Below are positions 45,094 to 54,264 of a stretch of 64,000 nucleotides of DNA, in pieces. The notes beneath the pieces were generated by a model, which did no database searches, had not been told where the DNA came from, and saw only the letters and a program-made list of their open reading frames with translations. The position numbers were made by a program, and so were the translations under genes. Origin of the DNA: Acinetobacter sp. LoGeW2-3. GTDB lineage: Bacteria; Pseudomonadota; Gammaproteobacteria; Pseudomonadales; Moraxellaceae. Location of the stretch: assembly GCF_002688565.1 (NCBI RefSeq), contig NZ_CP024011.1, positions 2,976,001 through 3,040,000 on the forward strand, written 5' to 3'. Positions within the stretch are counted from its first letter, which is position 1; every line of letters starts with the position of its first letter.

Positions 45094-46155
45094 ATGCAGC
45101 TGAATTTCCCCATCATCGACCCACATATCCATCAATGGGATCCCTATCACACCCCTCATGCGGCTGCACTGGCAGTCAAACTGTTTGGTAAACATCCTCG
45201 CCTGCTGGATCGTATGGTACGCCTGCTGAATCCCAAGCCAGTCATTGAGACGATAGGTCTGACTGAACACATTACTGCGCCTTATCTACCTGCCAATTAT
45301 CAGCAAGATATCGGTGATTATCAGGTTGAACAGCTGGTACATATTGAAGCCAGCTGGCATGAACACAAAGGTACAGGTGTGGTGAATGAAACCCGATTTG
45401 TAGCCAACTTACCCTTTCAGGAGCATGGTCTGGAACTGGGTGCAATTGTGGCAACAGCAGATCCACGCAGGAAAGATTTTAAAAAGTTGCTGCAACTGCA
45501 TCAGGAAGCATCACCCAAATTTCGCGGTATCCGTAAAATGGCATCCTTCCATCCGGATAAAGGGATCCATGCCTGGGCTGATGAACCGCATCTATATCTC
45601 AATAAAAAATTCCTAAAAGGCTTTGAACATCTAGCCAAAGCCGGGCTCAGTTTTGATGCCTGGGTTTATTCCACCCAGATTGCTGACGTGATTCATCTCG
45701 CCAAAACCTTTCCAGAAACGCCGATTGTGCTGGATCACCTCGGTACGCCTGTCGGAATCTTTGGCAAGGTTGGCAAAGGTACTGGCAAGACGGCACAAGA
45801 AAGACAACAAATTCTGGAAAACTGGCAAGCAGATCTGGCGAAACTGGCAGAATGCCCAAATGTCATGACTAAAATCTCCGCATTATTTATGCCGGTTCTA
45901 GGTCATAATTTTCATAAGCAGCGACAATTAGCTTCCAAAGCTGAACTGATTGAATATGCGACTCCTCTGATTCAGCATGCACTAAAATGCTTTGGGACAA
46001 ATCGCAGCATGTTTGCTTCTAATTTCCCCATGGACCGGGTCAGTGCAAATCTGGTCGATATTATTGATGCATTTAGCGATATCGTGCATGGTTATGATGA
46101 AAATGCCTTAAAGCCTGTGTTCTATGACAATGCTAAAACATTTTATCGATTATAA
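45094..46155 (+). CDS. Amidohydrolase family (amidohydrolase_2) protein
   Basis: 353 aa from ATG 45094, which follows AAGGAAGG; the frame is open back to 44971 but that part lies in the preceding terminator. A TIM-barrel metal-dependent hydrolase: IIDPHIHQWDP carries the first metal-binding HxH, IVLDHLG the later His, and NFPMDR the barrel-end motif. Relatives hydrolyse lactones or decarboxylate aromatic acids. The substrate is unknown. Confidence 0.88.
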   Translation: MQLNFPIIDPHIHQWDPYHTPHAAALAVKLFGKHPRLLDRMVRLLNPKPVIETIGLTEHITAPYLPANYQQDIGDYQVEQLVHIEASWHEHKGTGVVNETRFVANLPFQEHGLELGAIVATADPRRKDFKKLLQLHQEASPKFRGIRKMASFHPDKGIHAWADEPHLYLNKKFLKGFEHLAKAGLSFDAWVYSTQIADVIHLAKTFPETPIVLDHLGTPVGIFGKVGKGTGKTAQERQQILENWQADLAKLAECPNVMTKISALFMPVLGHNFHKQRQLASKAELIEYATPLIQHALKCFGTNRSMFASNFPMDRVSANLVDIIDAFSDIVHGYDENALKPVFYDNAKTFYRL

Positions 46156-46356
46156 AGCAGAGCTATTCCATACTTTAGATTCATCATGTCAGTTTCAGTC
46201 AAAAAAATGGATGTGTGGTTTTGATTGAGTGTCTATATATTCTTTTTTTTTAATCTATGGATGGCAGCCTCAACTCGCAGTACTTGCTGGCATCCTCGGT
46301 GGTCTTAGCTTTAGCTATCGAGCAACTTAAATGATTATTTTTAATTGAAAAAGAAT

Positions 46357-46388
46357 AAAAAAATCCTGCTTTTAGGGAGGATTTTTTT
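46357..46388. terminator. Bidirectional terminator
   Basis: AAAAAAATCCT-gctttta-gGGAGGATTTTTTT lies between the amidohydrolase region and the convergent M16 peptidase gene. Confidence 0.8.
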
Positions 46389-46408
46389 ATATCGTCACTT
46401 TTACAGGT

Positions 46409-49195
46409 TTATTTTTTGGCTAATGTAGCCTGATTCACTGGCTTCCCGTATTGATCTGCCATCACTTCTACCAGTTGATCAGCATTCAGATACTTCTGAA
46501 TCACTACGTCAATATCTGCTTTGGTCAAAGCTGCCACCGCGCGGTCACGCTTCTGGCGATAATTCAGGTCACGGTTTCGTTCCAGTTGAGGAACCAACAT
46601 GCTATGAATACGGCGGTCATCTTCCAGTGAAGTCACTCGTTTTTTTAGAATACTAGCTTTAGCAGCTTCAACTTCCTGTGCAGTGACGCCTTTGCTGCGT
46701 AGCTCAGCAATGACCTTACGTATAGAATCCGATACTTGAGCAGATCGTCCTGCAGTATAGTTTGCGCCAAAGGCCAAGGCACCAGCATTATCCCATTCAG
46801 CGAAATCTACATTAGCACTGAAGCCATAAACCAAGGCATTCTTTTCACGTAATTCCTGGGCTAAACGTGAAGACAGTTGTGATTCACCTAAAATGTGTCT
46901 TAACACTAAAAGGGCCGGTACATCCGGATGATCCGCCCCCACTGGAATTGAAATAGCGGCTACATAGCTACCAAACTCACGCTGTTCTGATAATGCATGT
47001 ACCTTTTCAGCAGTACGCGCAACATATTGAGACTCTAGGCGTGCATAAGGCTCACTGCTATTCCAACTTTCAAATTCCTGCTTAATCAGTGCCTGCATTA
47101 CTTTTGGTTTAAAGTCACCAGTCACTGCAACTCGGGCATGATGAGTTTTAAAGAAACGCTGATATAGCTGCTGAACCTGTTCACGTGTCGCTGCCTGAAT
47201 CTGCTGTTTGGACAAGTCAGGTTCAAAGTGATAACGCAAATCACCCGGTTCATAACGCTCTAACAGTCGCGCAAAGGTCAGACCGGTCACCGTATCCGGT
47301 TCAGTATAAGGACGATCCAGACTGGATAAGGATTGAGACTTGATCAGGTCAAACTGGCTCTGCTCGAAAGTTGGATTTTTCAGTACATCCAGAATGTATT
47401 TGAAATACTCTTCAAAATGTTCTTTCTTGGCTGAAATCGAAATATTTAGACCATTGCCTGATGCACTGACATTCGCCGAGCCACTCACTTCAATGGTCTT
47501 ATCTGAAATCTGTTGCAGGCTCTGAGTTTCAGAGGCACGCATAATTAGATAAGCCATCAAATCCAGCAATTCACCCTTATGCTTGAGTGTTTCAGCTGTA
47601 CCGAAATCTAAGGCAATGGTGGAGTAAACTTTATCGTCTCGAGTCTGGGTTGGAAATAACGCATATTGGATGCCATTATTCAGCTTGCCGCGTTGGATCT
47701 GCTTTTCTTTGCTAGTGAGCAGCTTTTTAGACTCCTTCACATATTGCTTCACTTCAGCCTGATAAACAGAAACATCTTTTAATGGCTCTTCAGTGATAGC
47801 CTGCTGATCCAAGGTCGGTTTAGCTTCTGCAAGCTGCTCTTGTTGTTTGGCTTTTTTCTGATCTTCAGGAGTCGGTACAATATTGCCCTGAATGCGATAT
47901 TCCGCCTTGAAGAAATCTTTATAGATATTATTAGCATCAGCCACAGTCAGGTTTTGAATCTCATTCAAATCCCTAAAATATTTGGTCCAGTCTCCATTCG
48001 ATGATGCAATATAATCACTCAAGCGTGAACCTAAAGCTGCTGCATTATTTTTAATATTTTCAGCTGCATTGCGGGTCATATTTTTGACACGATTTAGCTC
48101 AGTTTCATTAAAGCCTTTGCCCTGCTCGACACCGGTTTGCAACGCCTGTTCGACCTTTTTCGCATCATGATTCGGCGCATAGACCGCCCCCATGAACACC
48201 ATATTCATGTCTTTATCCAGCCAGGTGGCAGACTGCACAGCTGTCGCAGTTCCTTGCTCCACAACCCCCTGATACAGATGCCCGCTCGGTTGCAAGGTAT
48301 ACAACGTTGGTGTTACTGACAAAGCAGTTTGCTTAGGTACTTCTGAACGGTTCAGATAAATATTAAATTTGGCAAAATCACTACCCTTGGCTACGGTAAA
48401 CTGACGCTGTTTAATTTGTTCAGGACGTAACTCCGGCACTTTAGGCTGCTCTGGTACTGGGCGTGCCTTGATCGGACTAAAATGCTGGTCGATATATTTT
48501 AGCACCTGTTTCTTATCGAACTTGCCTGAAATCACCATGTAGGCATTATTTGGCGCATACCAGGTCCGGTAGAACTGATTCAGTTCCTGCATATTGATCG
48601 ATTGCAGCTCGTTTAAATCGCCAATTGGCAAACGGCCAAGATGCTGGTTACCATAAGCTGATTTAAAGATCTGGTCCATCAGCACTGAAAATGGCTGATC
48701 CAGACGAATTTCACGTTCACGTTTAACGATATCAATTTCGGTCGGTACATATTTTTCTTGTAGTACCAGCTTGTCCATACGTTCTGCTTCTAGCTGAATC
48801 ACCGCAGCCAGTGCAGTGCTTTCAGGACGAACCAGATTGGTATATTTAGTGGAGTAATAATCTGTACTGGCATTCGATGAGAGTGTGTACTGATCCAGAC
48901 GGCGCTGGAATTCATCACCTTTAATATTTTCAGTGCCTTTAAAAGCCAAATGTTCTAATAAGTGCGCTAGGCCGCCTTTACCCTGCGGATCATTCAATGA
49001 ACCGGTAAAATATACCGTGTTCATAAAAGTCTTATTTTCTTTATCATTCGGTGCAAGAACAATTCTTAAACCATTATCCAGTTTATATTCTTCAATATTT
49101 TGTTCTGTTTTTACCAAGACCGGTTGAGCAAAACTGAGCGTCGCTGCGCCCATTAAAAACATGGAAAGTGTTAATTTTTTAATACGTAGTGACAT
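46409..49195 (-). CDS. M16 family zinc metallopeptidase (periplasmic, two-half type)
   Basis: 928 aa from ATG 49195, giving a signal peptide MSLRIKKLTLSMFLMGAATLSFA; ATG 49219 would add eight residues. The N-half carries the inverted zinc motif HLLEH (78-82) and the downstream Glu. The C-half is the usual inactive-type M16 repeat (RQKRDRAVAALTKADID near the end). It should act in the periplasm on peptides or unfolded proteins, like PqqL/YhjJ-type pitrilysins. It is a single-gene unit. Confidence 0.9.
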   Translation of the reverse strand: MSLRIKKLTLSMFLMGAATLSFAQPVLVKTEQNIEEYKLDNGLRIVLAPNDKENKTFMNTVYFTGSLNDPQGKGGLAHLLEHLAFKGTENIKGDEFQRRLDQYTLSSNASTDYYSTKYTNLVRPESTALAAVIQLEAERMDKLVLQEKYVPTEIDIVKREREIRLDQPFSVLMDQIFKSAYGNQHLGRLPIGDLNELQSINMQELNQFYRTWYAPNNAYMVISGKFDKKQVLKYIDQHFSPIKARPVPEQPKVPELRPEQIKQRQFTVAKGSDFAKFNIYLNRSEVPKQTALSVTPTLYTLQPSGHLYQGVVEQGTATAVQSATWLDKDMNMVFMGAVYAPNHDAKKVEQALQTGVEQGKGFNETELNRVKNMTRNAAENIKNNAAALGSRLSDYIASSNGDWTKYFRDLNEIQNLTVADANNIYKDFFKAEYRIQGNIVPTPEDQKKAKQQEQLAEAKPTLDQQAITEEPLKDVSVYQAEVKQYVKESKKLLTSKEKQIQRGKLNNGIQYALFPTQTRDDKVYSTIALDFGTAETLKHKGELLDLMAYLIMRASETQSLQQISDKTIEVSGSANVSASGNGLNISISAKKEHFEEYFKYILDVLKNPTFEQSQFDLIKSQSLSSLDRPYTEPDTVTGLTFARLLERYEPGDLRYHFEPDLSKQQIQAATREQVQQLYQRFFKTHHARVAVTGDFKPKVMQALIKQEFESWNSSEPYARLESQYVARTAEKVHALSEQREFGSYVAAISIPVGADHPDVPALLVLRHILGESQLSSRLAQELREKNALVYGFSANVDFAEWDNAGALAFGANYTAGRSAQVSDSIRKVIAELRSKGVTAQEVEAAKASILKKRVTSLEDDRRIHSMLVPQLERNRDLNYRQKRDRAVAALTKADIDVVIQKYLNADQLVEVMADQYGKPVNQATLAKK

Positions 49196-49282
49196 TCTGG
49201 ATCCAGCAAATTTAAACATGAACTTTCTTATTCAGTGAACATCATAGAGAATGATTCACTTGTTGTGAGTTGTATTTTTATA

Positions 49283-49308
49283 AAAGCTGCTGTACGCAGC
49301 AGCTTTTG
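49283..49308 (-). terminator. Terminator of the PhzF-family gene
   Basis: AAAAGCTGCTG-cgta-CAGCAGCTTTT followed by a T-rich stretch on the minus strand. Confidence 0.85.
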
Positions 49309-49322
49309 GACATCTTACCTGA

Positions 49323-50144
49323 TTAAAGCAGAATTTCAGCCTTCATATATAACTTGCCATAACCTGAAATTTCAATCCGGTCATTATCCTGCATTTCACA
49401 ATATAACACCCCACCCCGGCTTGAACCTTGGTAAGCAACCAGCTGCTGTTTTCCAAGTTTTTCCGCCCAGATCGGCACGATTCCGGTATGAATGGAACCG
49501 GTCACTGGATCTTCATTAATGCCGTTACTTGGCGCAAAATAACGTGATACGCAGTCATACTGTTCTGCACCAGCCGTCAAAGCTACATCAAGTAATGGGC
49601 CTGTTGCAGTAATCGCAGTACGACGGTCATTGACCTGTTTCAGCAATTCAAAATCTGGCGTTTCATCCAGCACATCCTGTACCGACTCATATTCAACAAT
49701 ATAGGCCTGTTCATTCAAATAAACATTTTTAAAAGATTTAGTCAGTGCGCCACGCAAGACTGCCGGATATTCATCAACCAAGGCTGCACGACGAACTGGA
49801 AAGTTCATACGGATTTTGCCATCTTCATCCTGATTTACAGTAAAAATACCCAGATTTTTTACATGAAATCGAATGGTTTTATGTGATGTGTAATCCAGAA
49901 ATAACACAAAGCTGCTGGCCAAGGTGGCATGCCCACAAAAATCAACTTCCCGTGTTGGCGTGAACCAGCGAATTTCATAATTCTCCGCATCTATGGTTTT
50001 GACAAAAGCGGTCTCAGATAAATTATTTTCCAGCGCAATGTTTTGCATCAGGCTTTCATCCAGCCACTCATCCTGCACAATCACTGCAGCGGGATTGCCC
50101 TTGAACAGCTCCGTAGTGAACGCATCCACTTGATACATTTTCAT
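49323..50144 (-). CDS. PhzF family protein
   Basis: 273 aa, full length for the PhzF/YddE family of two-domain isomerase/epimerase-like proteins. N-terminal MYQVDAFTTELFKGNPAAV; the catalytic-type Glu44 lies in ENNLSETAFV; FCGHATLASSFVLF and DPVTGSIHTGIVPIWAEKLG complete the motifs. PhzF itself acts in phenazine synthesis, but there are no phenazine genes here, so the role is unknown. Confidence 0.92.
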   Translation of the reverse strand: MKMYQVDAFTTELFKGNPAAVIVQDEWLDESLMQNIALENNLSETAFVKTIDAENYEIRWFTPTREVDFCGHATLASSFVLFLDYTSHKTIRFHVKNLGIFTVNQDEDGKIRMNFPVRRAALVDEYPAVLRGALTKSFKNVYLNEQAYIVEYESVQDVLDETPDFELLKQVNDRRTAITATGPLLDVALTAGAEQYDCVSRYFAPSNGINEDPVTGSIHTGIVPIWAEKLGKQQLVAYQGSSRGGVLYCEMQDNDRIEISGYGKLYMKAEILL

Positions 50145-50269
50145 TGCTTAAGCTCCTTTTGTTTAGCATCTTAGTTTAAAAGCTTTTTTAGCTGAAAAAA
50201 TTTATATATGTTAAAAAGCAGATAAGTGCGTAATTTTTAGCAAATCCATTTTTTATTTTAAGGTTTTCA

Positions 50270-50854
50270 ATGTCTAATCCTCATCTCAAAGCTGTTCCCC
50301 TGGAAAAATCCTATCGTCTGCTCAATCACGGTCCAACGGTACTGGTCTCTGCTAAGGATCAGGAAAATACCGATGTCATGGCTGCAGCATGGGCTTGTGC
50401 CTTAGAGTTTCAACCCGCTAAAGTGACCGTGGTACTAGATAAAAGCACCAAAACCCGCAAGATTATTGAAAATTCAGGCTACTTTGCCTTGCAGGTTCCA
50501 ACGCTTAAACAGTTAAACATGGTTCAAGCCGTGGGAACGGTCAGCATGCATAATGAACCAAACAAACTGGAACAATGTGGCGTAGAACTGTTCCAGTTTG
50601 AACAGTTTGACATTCCTGTGGTGAGAGGTTGTGCTGCTTGGCTGCTGTGTGAGCTGATTTCTGAACCGCATAATCAGCAAACGCATGATCTGTTTATTGG
50701 CAAAGTTATTGCAGCTTATGCAGACGAACGCGTGTTCCGTGATGGGCACTGGTATTATCAAAATGTAGCACGTGAATGGCGTAGCATCCACCATATTGCA
50801 GGTGGGAATTTTTATACCATTGGCGATCCAGTTTCAGTAGATGATCTAGACTAA
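50270..50854 (+). CDS. Flavin reductase family protein (DIM6/NTAB)
   Basis: 194 aa, one FMN-binding split barrel. PTVLVSAKDQENTDVMAAAW and KSTKTRKIIENSGYFALQVP are typical of flavin reductase-like proteins that bind FMN and use NAD(P)H. The partner monooxygenase, if any, is not next to it. Confidence 0.88.
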   Translation: MSNPHLKAVPLEKSYRLLNHGPTVLVSAKDQENTDVMAAAWACALEFQPAKVTVVLDKSTKTRKIIENSGYFALQVPTLKQLNMVQAVGTVSMHNEPNKLEQCGVELFQFEQFDIPVVRGCAAWLLCELISEPHNQQTHDLFIGKVIAAYADERVFRDGHWYYQNVAREWRSIHHIAGGNFYTIGDPVSVDDLD

Positions 50855-50910
50855 TTTTATAAGTCGTAAATTCCCGAAAAATCGTATACATATATTATCA
50901 ATACTCACAT

Positions 50911-50934
50911 ACCCAGCATCCCTATCTGCTGGGT
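50911..50934 (+). other. Hairpin between the flavin reductase and MBL genes
   Basis: ACCCAGCA-tccctatc-TGCTGGGT, a perfect 8-bp stem 56 bases after the flavin reductase stop. It has no T-run, so it may be a pause or processing site rather than a terminator. Confidence 0.5.
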
Positions 50935-50977
50935 AAATATGCTACTTTATTAAATATCTTCAAACGGTTTGATTGAA

Positions 50978-51712
50978 ATGATGCCTTTCAAAATTCACTG
51001 CATAGACGTCAAAAATAACTTACAGAATTATATCTGGCTGTTGGAGCATACGGATTCTAAACAGGTCGTGGCAATTGACCCAACAGAAGCTGGACTGGTA
51101 CAGAAATATTGCCAGCAGTATGGGCTAGAACTGGCTCAAATCTGGTTAACCCACTGGCATAAAGACCATATTGGTGGTGTACCAGAGTTGATTCAGGAAA
51201 AAAATATTCCGGTGTATGGTCCACGTGAAGAACTGAGCAAAATTCCATTTATCAGTCATCCTCTAGATCATGAAGATGAATTCGATTTTCATGGCATCGA
51301 TATCAATATCATCAGTGTGCCAGGCCATACCTTAGGGCATATTGTTTACTTTATCGATGCGCTAGATATTCTGTTCTGCGGTGATACCCTATTTGCCATG
51401 GGTTGTGGTCGGGTATTTGAAGGTACTTTCGAGCAGATGTATCACTCACTCTCTCGCCTGGCAGCGTTGCCACCACGCACCAAGGTGTACTGCACGCACG
51501 AATATACGCTTTCCAATGCCCAGTTTGCGTTACATGCAGAACCGGATAATCTGGAAATCCAGGCCCGTCATGAACAGGTAGAACGCCTGAGAATGCTCGG
51601 TGAATCTACTCTACCAAGCACGATTGAAATTGAGCTTAAAACCAACCCTTTCTTGCGTGCTGACAGTGTCGAAGAGTTCGCCCGTTTAAGAACTTTAAAA
51701 GATAATTTTTAA
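50978..51712 (+). CDS. gloB: MBL-fold hydroxyacylglutathione hydrolase (glyoxalase II-like)
   Basis: 244 aa from ATG 50978. The metal motif THWHKDHIGG gives His59, His61, Asp63 and His64. Further ligands are in VPGHTLGHI, FCGDTLF and CTHEYTLSN. KTNPFLRA near the end is the glutathione-site segment of glyoxalase II. It hydrolyses S-lactoylglutathione to lactate, the last step of methylglyoxal removal. The glyoxalase I partner is not in the window; a DJ-1 protein (6285-6962) might serve a parallel route. Confidence 0.9.
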   Translation: MMPFKIHCIDVKNNLQNYIWLLEHTDSKQVVAIDPTEAGLVQKYCQQYGLELAQIWLTHWHKDHIGGVPELIQEKNIPVYGPREELSKIPFISHPLDHEDEFDFHGIDINIISVPGHTLGHIVYFIDALDILFCGDTLFAMGCGRVFEGTFEQMYHSLSRLAALPPRTKVYCTHEYTLSNAQFALHAEPDNLEIQARHEQVERLRMLGESTLPSTIEIELKTNPFLRADSVEEFARLRTLKDNF

Positions 51713-51737
51713 ATACAGTTCTTTCTAAATACAGATC

Positions 51738-52010
51738 TTATAGAATCTGATTGCTTTGCGCGTAGGCATCCAGCTCTGCCTGAGTCACTACGCGTAAAGC
51801 ATGCATTTCATCCACTCGTACTAATAATAAACCACCGAATGCTGGCTGATAACGTCTTGCACTGCCGAATGGTGTATATGCCACTTGAGACTGTACCGTA
51901 AATTCGATCCAGTCTTCATGTCCTAACATAACAGCAACTGCTGTCTGACCCTCTTGCTGCATACGTTCAATGCAGTCCTTTACGTGCTGCTCAATATTCA
52001 CTTGTGACAT
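51738..52010 (-). CDS. Small conserved hypothetical protein (90 aa)
   Basis: A small soluble protein with no signal peptide. It has a helical start (NIEQHVKDCIERMQQEG) and then beta-like strands (AVAVMLGHEDWIEFTV, GGLLLVRVDEMHALRVV). I do not recognise the family. It is convergent with the glyoxalase II gene. Confidence 0.65.
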   Translation of the reverse strand: MSQVNIEQHVKDCIERMQQEGQTAVAVMLGHEDWIEFTVQSQVAYTPFGSARRYQPAFGGLLLVRVDEMHALRVVTQAELDAYAQSNQIL

Positions 52011-52409
52011 TATTCAGGCTCACTATTTTTTGCCAGTATAAATTATTCTGTGCATCAATCGAGGGACGCTCATTTCAAAAAATGATCGACTATACGATTC
52101 AGTTAATTCCTTAGCCCATTGAAATGAATAAAAAATCAGCTAAATTTATATCATTCCGGACAGCAATATCCTCAGGACTTTAAAATGTATGAAATACAAT
52201 CACTCAGGGCTTAATATCTAATATTTAGTTACAACATCTAAAAGCATTCATAAATCATAAATTTAGCTATTTATTGATGATTTTTCACTCAAATATTTGC
52301 ACATAAAAAAGCCACTTTCAGGAAATTTAAAGAATTTTTAAAAATTTACCCTTTAAAAAAATTTTATTCACCCTAATTTATTAAAGAACAGTGATGAAGG
52401 AGTTATCTC
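52011..52409. other. AT-rich intergenic region
   Basis: 399 bp between the divergent 90-aa and 67-aa genes. No ORF, tRNA or GC-rich hairpin is visible. It should hold both promoters. Confidence 0.5.
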
Positions 52410-52613
52410 GTGAAAAAAGTGGTGAAAGCAAAAAATCTTCTGGCATTTCGTCTATGGCTTGAAAAATTGGGGTATTCAGTACGTACCTTGGCAGACAATC
52501 GTGGTTTTACATTCAGCTTTAAAAAAGAATATGGTCTAGTGACCTGCGATCTATCTGGAAATACCTTGGCTATGCAATTGGGTGAAGAATTCGAAGACCA
52601 TTTGAAAGCTTAA
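52410..52613 (+). CDS. Small conserved hypothetical protein (67 aa, GTG start)
   Basis: The frame starts at GTG 52410, which lies eight bases after a strong AAGGAG site; this decides the start, since no ATG is available. The product (AFRLWLEKLGYSVRTLADNRGFTFSFKKE) looks like a small alpha/beta protein. No known motif. A terminator with a UUCG loop follows. Confidence 0.7.
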   Translation: MKKVVKAKNLLAFRLWLEKLGYSVRTLADNRGFTFSFKKEYGLVTCDLSGNTLAMQLGEEFEDHLKA

Positions 52614-52672
52614 TTTGCGTCACTTTTAACGCGAAAGATCAATTTCACGCATCTTAAGTTAACGCCAAGCTC

Positions 52673-52695
52673 GCCCATTTCGATGGGCTTTTTTT
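52673..52695 (+). terminator. Terminator of the 67-aa gene
   Basis: GCCCAT-ttcg-ATGGGC followed by seven T. Confidence 0.92.
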
Positions 52696-52715
52696 ATGGC
52701 TATAAAATTTCAGGC

Positions 52716-52741
52716 AAAAAAAAACAAGGTATCAACCTTGT
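52716..52741 (-). terminator. Terminator of tRNA unit 1
   Basis: On the minus strand ACAAGG-ttgata-CCTTGT runs into nine T. The same design ends the other two tRNA units (53332-53358 and 53898-53923). Confidence 0.88.
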
Positions 52742-52751
52742 CTCTTTTGAG

Positions 52752-52836
52752 TGGTGGGGACGGAGAGACTCGAACTCTCACACCTCGCGGCGCTGGAACC
52801 TAAATCCAGTGCGTCTACCAATTTCGCCACGTCCCC
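52752..52836 (-). tRNA. tRNA-Leu(TAG)
   Basis: 85 nt with encoded CCA. The 5' GGGGACGTGGCGAAA pairs with the 3' acceptor end; it has a long variable arm as in leucine tRNAs, and GTTCGAGTC in the T-arm. The anticodon loop TTTAGGT gives anticodon TAG, reading CUA and near codons. It is the last gene of tRNA unit 1. Confidence 0.93.
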
Positions 52837-52875
52837 ATCGGGTACCAACTTATCGTTGGATTTCTCAAACTTTAA

Positions 52876-52949
52876 TGGCAGAGGATCAAGGATTCGAACC
52901 TTGACGAACGGTTTTGGAGACCGTCATGCTACCATTACACCAATCCTCT
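52876..52949 (-). tRNA. tRNA-Trp(CCA)
   Basis: 74 nt with encoded CCA. The acceptor AGAGGAT pairs with ATCCTCT, with G as discriminator base, as expected for tryptophan. The anticodon loop CTCCAAA gives CCA. The D-arm (TGGTGTAATGGTAGC) differs from the usual gammaproteobacterial tRNA-Trp found with secE, so this could be a second, distinct type. Confidence 0.85.
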
Positions 52950-52984
52950 ACTCGGCCATCTCTACTCATTCTCATAAGTAAATT

Positions 52985-53069
52985 TGGTGGGGACGGAGAG
53001 ACTCGAACTCTCACACCTCGCGGCGCTGGAACCTAAATCCAGTGCGTCTACCAATTTCGCCACGTCCCC
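52985..53069 (-). tRNA. tRNA-Leu(TAG)
   Basis: 85 nt, identical to the gene at 52752-52836 as far as I can see. It is the first gene of tRNA unit 1, directly after the shared promoter. Confidence 0.93.
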
Positions 53070-53082
53070 GATGGCTGTGTAT

Positions 53083-53109
53083 ATTATAGAGATCATTTCC
53101 CTTTGACAA
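53083..53109 (-). promoter_or_regulatory. Promoter of tRNA unit 1
   Basis: On the minus strand -35 TTGTCA (53109-53104) and -10 TATAAT (53088-53083) with a 15-nt spacer. The same TTGTCA / TGATCTCTATAATATACA arrangement precedes the other two units. Confidence 0.7.
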
Positions 53110-53331
53110 GCCATTTTGCGAGCAATAAAAGCCTAATCTGCTATAAATTAAGCAGTTAATTGTATTTTTTTATTTTTCATCAAATTAATACAGGAAATTG
53201 CGTCATTTTTATTCTTCATTCACCGATTCAGTCATTGAGATCATCTGATTTACTCATCTGCCCGTCACTTATACAGCTTGATCACAATATAAGAAATCAA
53301 TATTTAGCCTTGTACTAATCAAATTTCAGGC
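53110..53331. other. Spacer between tRNA units 1 and 2
   Basis: About 220 bp of AT-rich DNA. I see no gene or other structure before the terminator of unit 2. Confidence 0.5.
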
Positions 53332-53358
53332 AAAAAAAAACAAGGTATCAAACCTTGT
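53332..53358 (-). terminator. Terminator of tRNA unit 2
   Basis: On the minus strand ACAAGG-tttgata-CCTTGT followed by nine T. Confidence 0.88.
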
Positions 53359-53369
53359 TTCTTTAAATT

Positions 53370-53455
53370 TGGTGGGGATAGAGAGACTCGAACTCTCACG
53401 CCCAGAAGGCGCTGCGACCTGAACACAGTGCGTCTACCAATTCCGCCATATCCCC
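53370..53455 (-). tRNA. tRNA-Leu(CAG)
   Basis: 86 nt with encoded CCA and a long variable arm. The anticodon loop TTCAGGT gives CAG, reading CUG. Acceptor GGGGATA pairs with TATCCCC. It is transcribed alone, from its own copy of the shared promoter. Confidence 0.93.
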
Positions 53456-53467
53456 GCTGACCTGTAT

Positions 53468-53494
53468 ATTATAGAGATCAGGCTTTATTGACAA
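53468..53494 (-). promoter_or_regulatory. Promoter of tRNA unit 2
   Basis: -35 TTGTCA (53494-53489) and -10 TATAAT (53473-53468) on the minus strand with a 15-nt spacer, as for unit 1. Confidence 0.7.
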
Positions 53495-53897
53495 GCGATT
53501 AAATGAGCAATAAAGCCTTATTTAATCAAAAATTAAGCAATTAATTTTTCCAGCCATTTTGATCAATATTTTTAAAAAATTAAGAGCGGTTTCATCCAAG
53601 AATCGATAAGTATCTTAATAACTCTATTGAAAGTCTTATTTTTAAATACTGTCTTCAATCAACAATGCATACCAAGAACTATCTTCTTAAATGAATCAAT
53701 AAATCTGACCTCTTTTTATAAATTCTATTCATTATAAAAGCTGGCTTCCCTTTCCTTCTATAAATTACTGAAAGGAATCCTTATTCAATCAACTAGGCTT
53801 TTATAAATTTTTCTTTGAATGATGATTATGAAGCTTCGAACAGCTTTAATTTTTAAGGTTTGAATCAGAGATGAAAGCTCACCATTAAACTTCAGGC
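53495..53897. other. Spacer between tRNA units 2 and 3
   Basis: About 400 bp of AT-rich DNA with no ORF that has a ribosome site, no tRNA and no strong hairpin. Confidence 0.5.
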
Positions 53898-53923
53898 AAA
53901 AAAAAACAAGGCATCAACCTTGT
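53898..53923 (-). terminator. Terminator of tRNA unit 3
   Basis: On the minus strand ACAAGG-ttgatg-CCTTGT followed by nine T; one loop base differs from unit 1. Confidence 0.88.
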
Positions 53924-53933
53924 CTCTTTTGAG

Positions 53934-54018
53934 TGGTGGGGACGGAGAGACTCGAACTCTCACACCTCGCGGCGCTGGAACCTAAATCCAGTGCGTCTAC
54001 CAATTTCGCCACGTCCCC
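53934..54018 (-). tRNA. tRNA-Leu(TAG)
   Basis: A copy of the gene at 52752-52836, shifted by exactly 1182 bp. Confidence 0.93.
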
Positions 54019-54057
54019 ATCGGGTACCAACTTATCGTTGGATTTCTCAAACTTTAA

Positions 54058-54131
54058 TGGCAGAGGATCAAGGATTCGAACCTTGACGAACGGTTTTGGA
54101 GACCGTCATGCTACCATTACACCAATCCTCT
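54058..54131 (-). tRNA. tRNA-Trp(CCA)
   Basis: A copy of the gene at 52876-52949, shifted by 1182 bp. Confidence 0.85.
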
Positions 54132-54166
54132 ACTCGGCCATCTCTACTCATTCTCATAAGTAAATT

Positions 54167-54251
54167 TGGTGGGGACGGAGAGACTCGAACTCTCACACCT
54201 CGCGGCGCTGGAACCTAAATCCAGTGCGTCTACCAATTTCGCCACGTCCCC
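54167..54251 (-). tRNA. tRNA-Leu(TAG)
   Basis: A copy of the gene at 52985-53069, shifted by 1182 bp. First gene of tRNA unit 3. Confidence 0.93.
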
Positions 54252-54264
54252 GATGGCTGTGTAT

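Noticed and set aside
52751-52981. 76-aa ORF repeated at 53933-54163
   Set aside because: Both are antisense readings through tRNA-Leu and tRNA-Trp genes, a well-known source of false ORFs.
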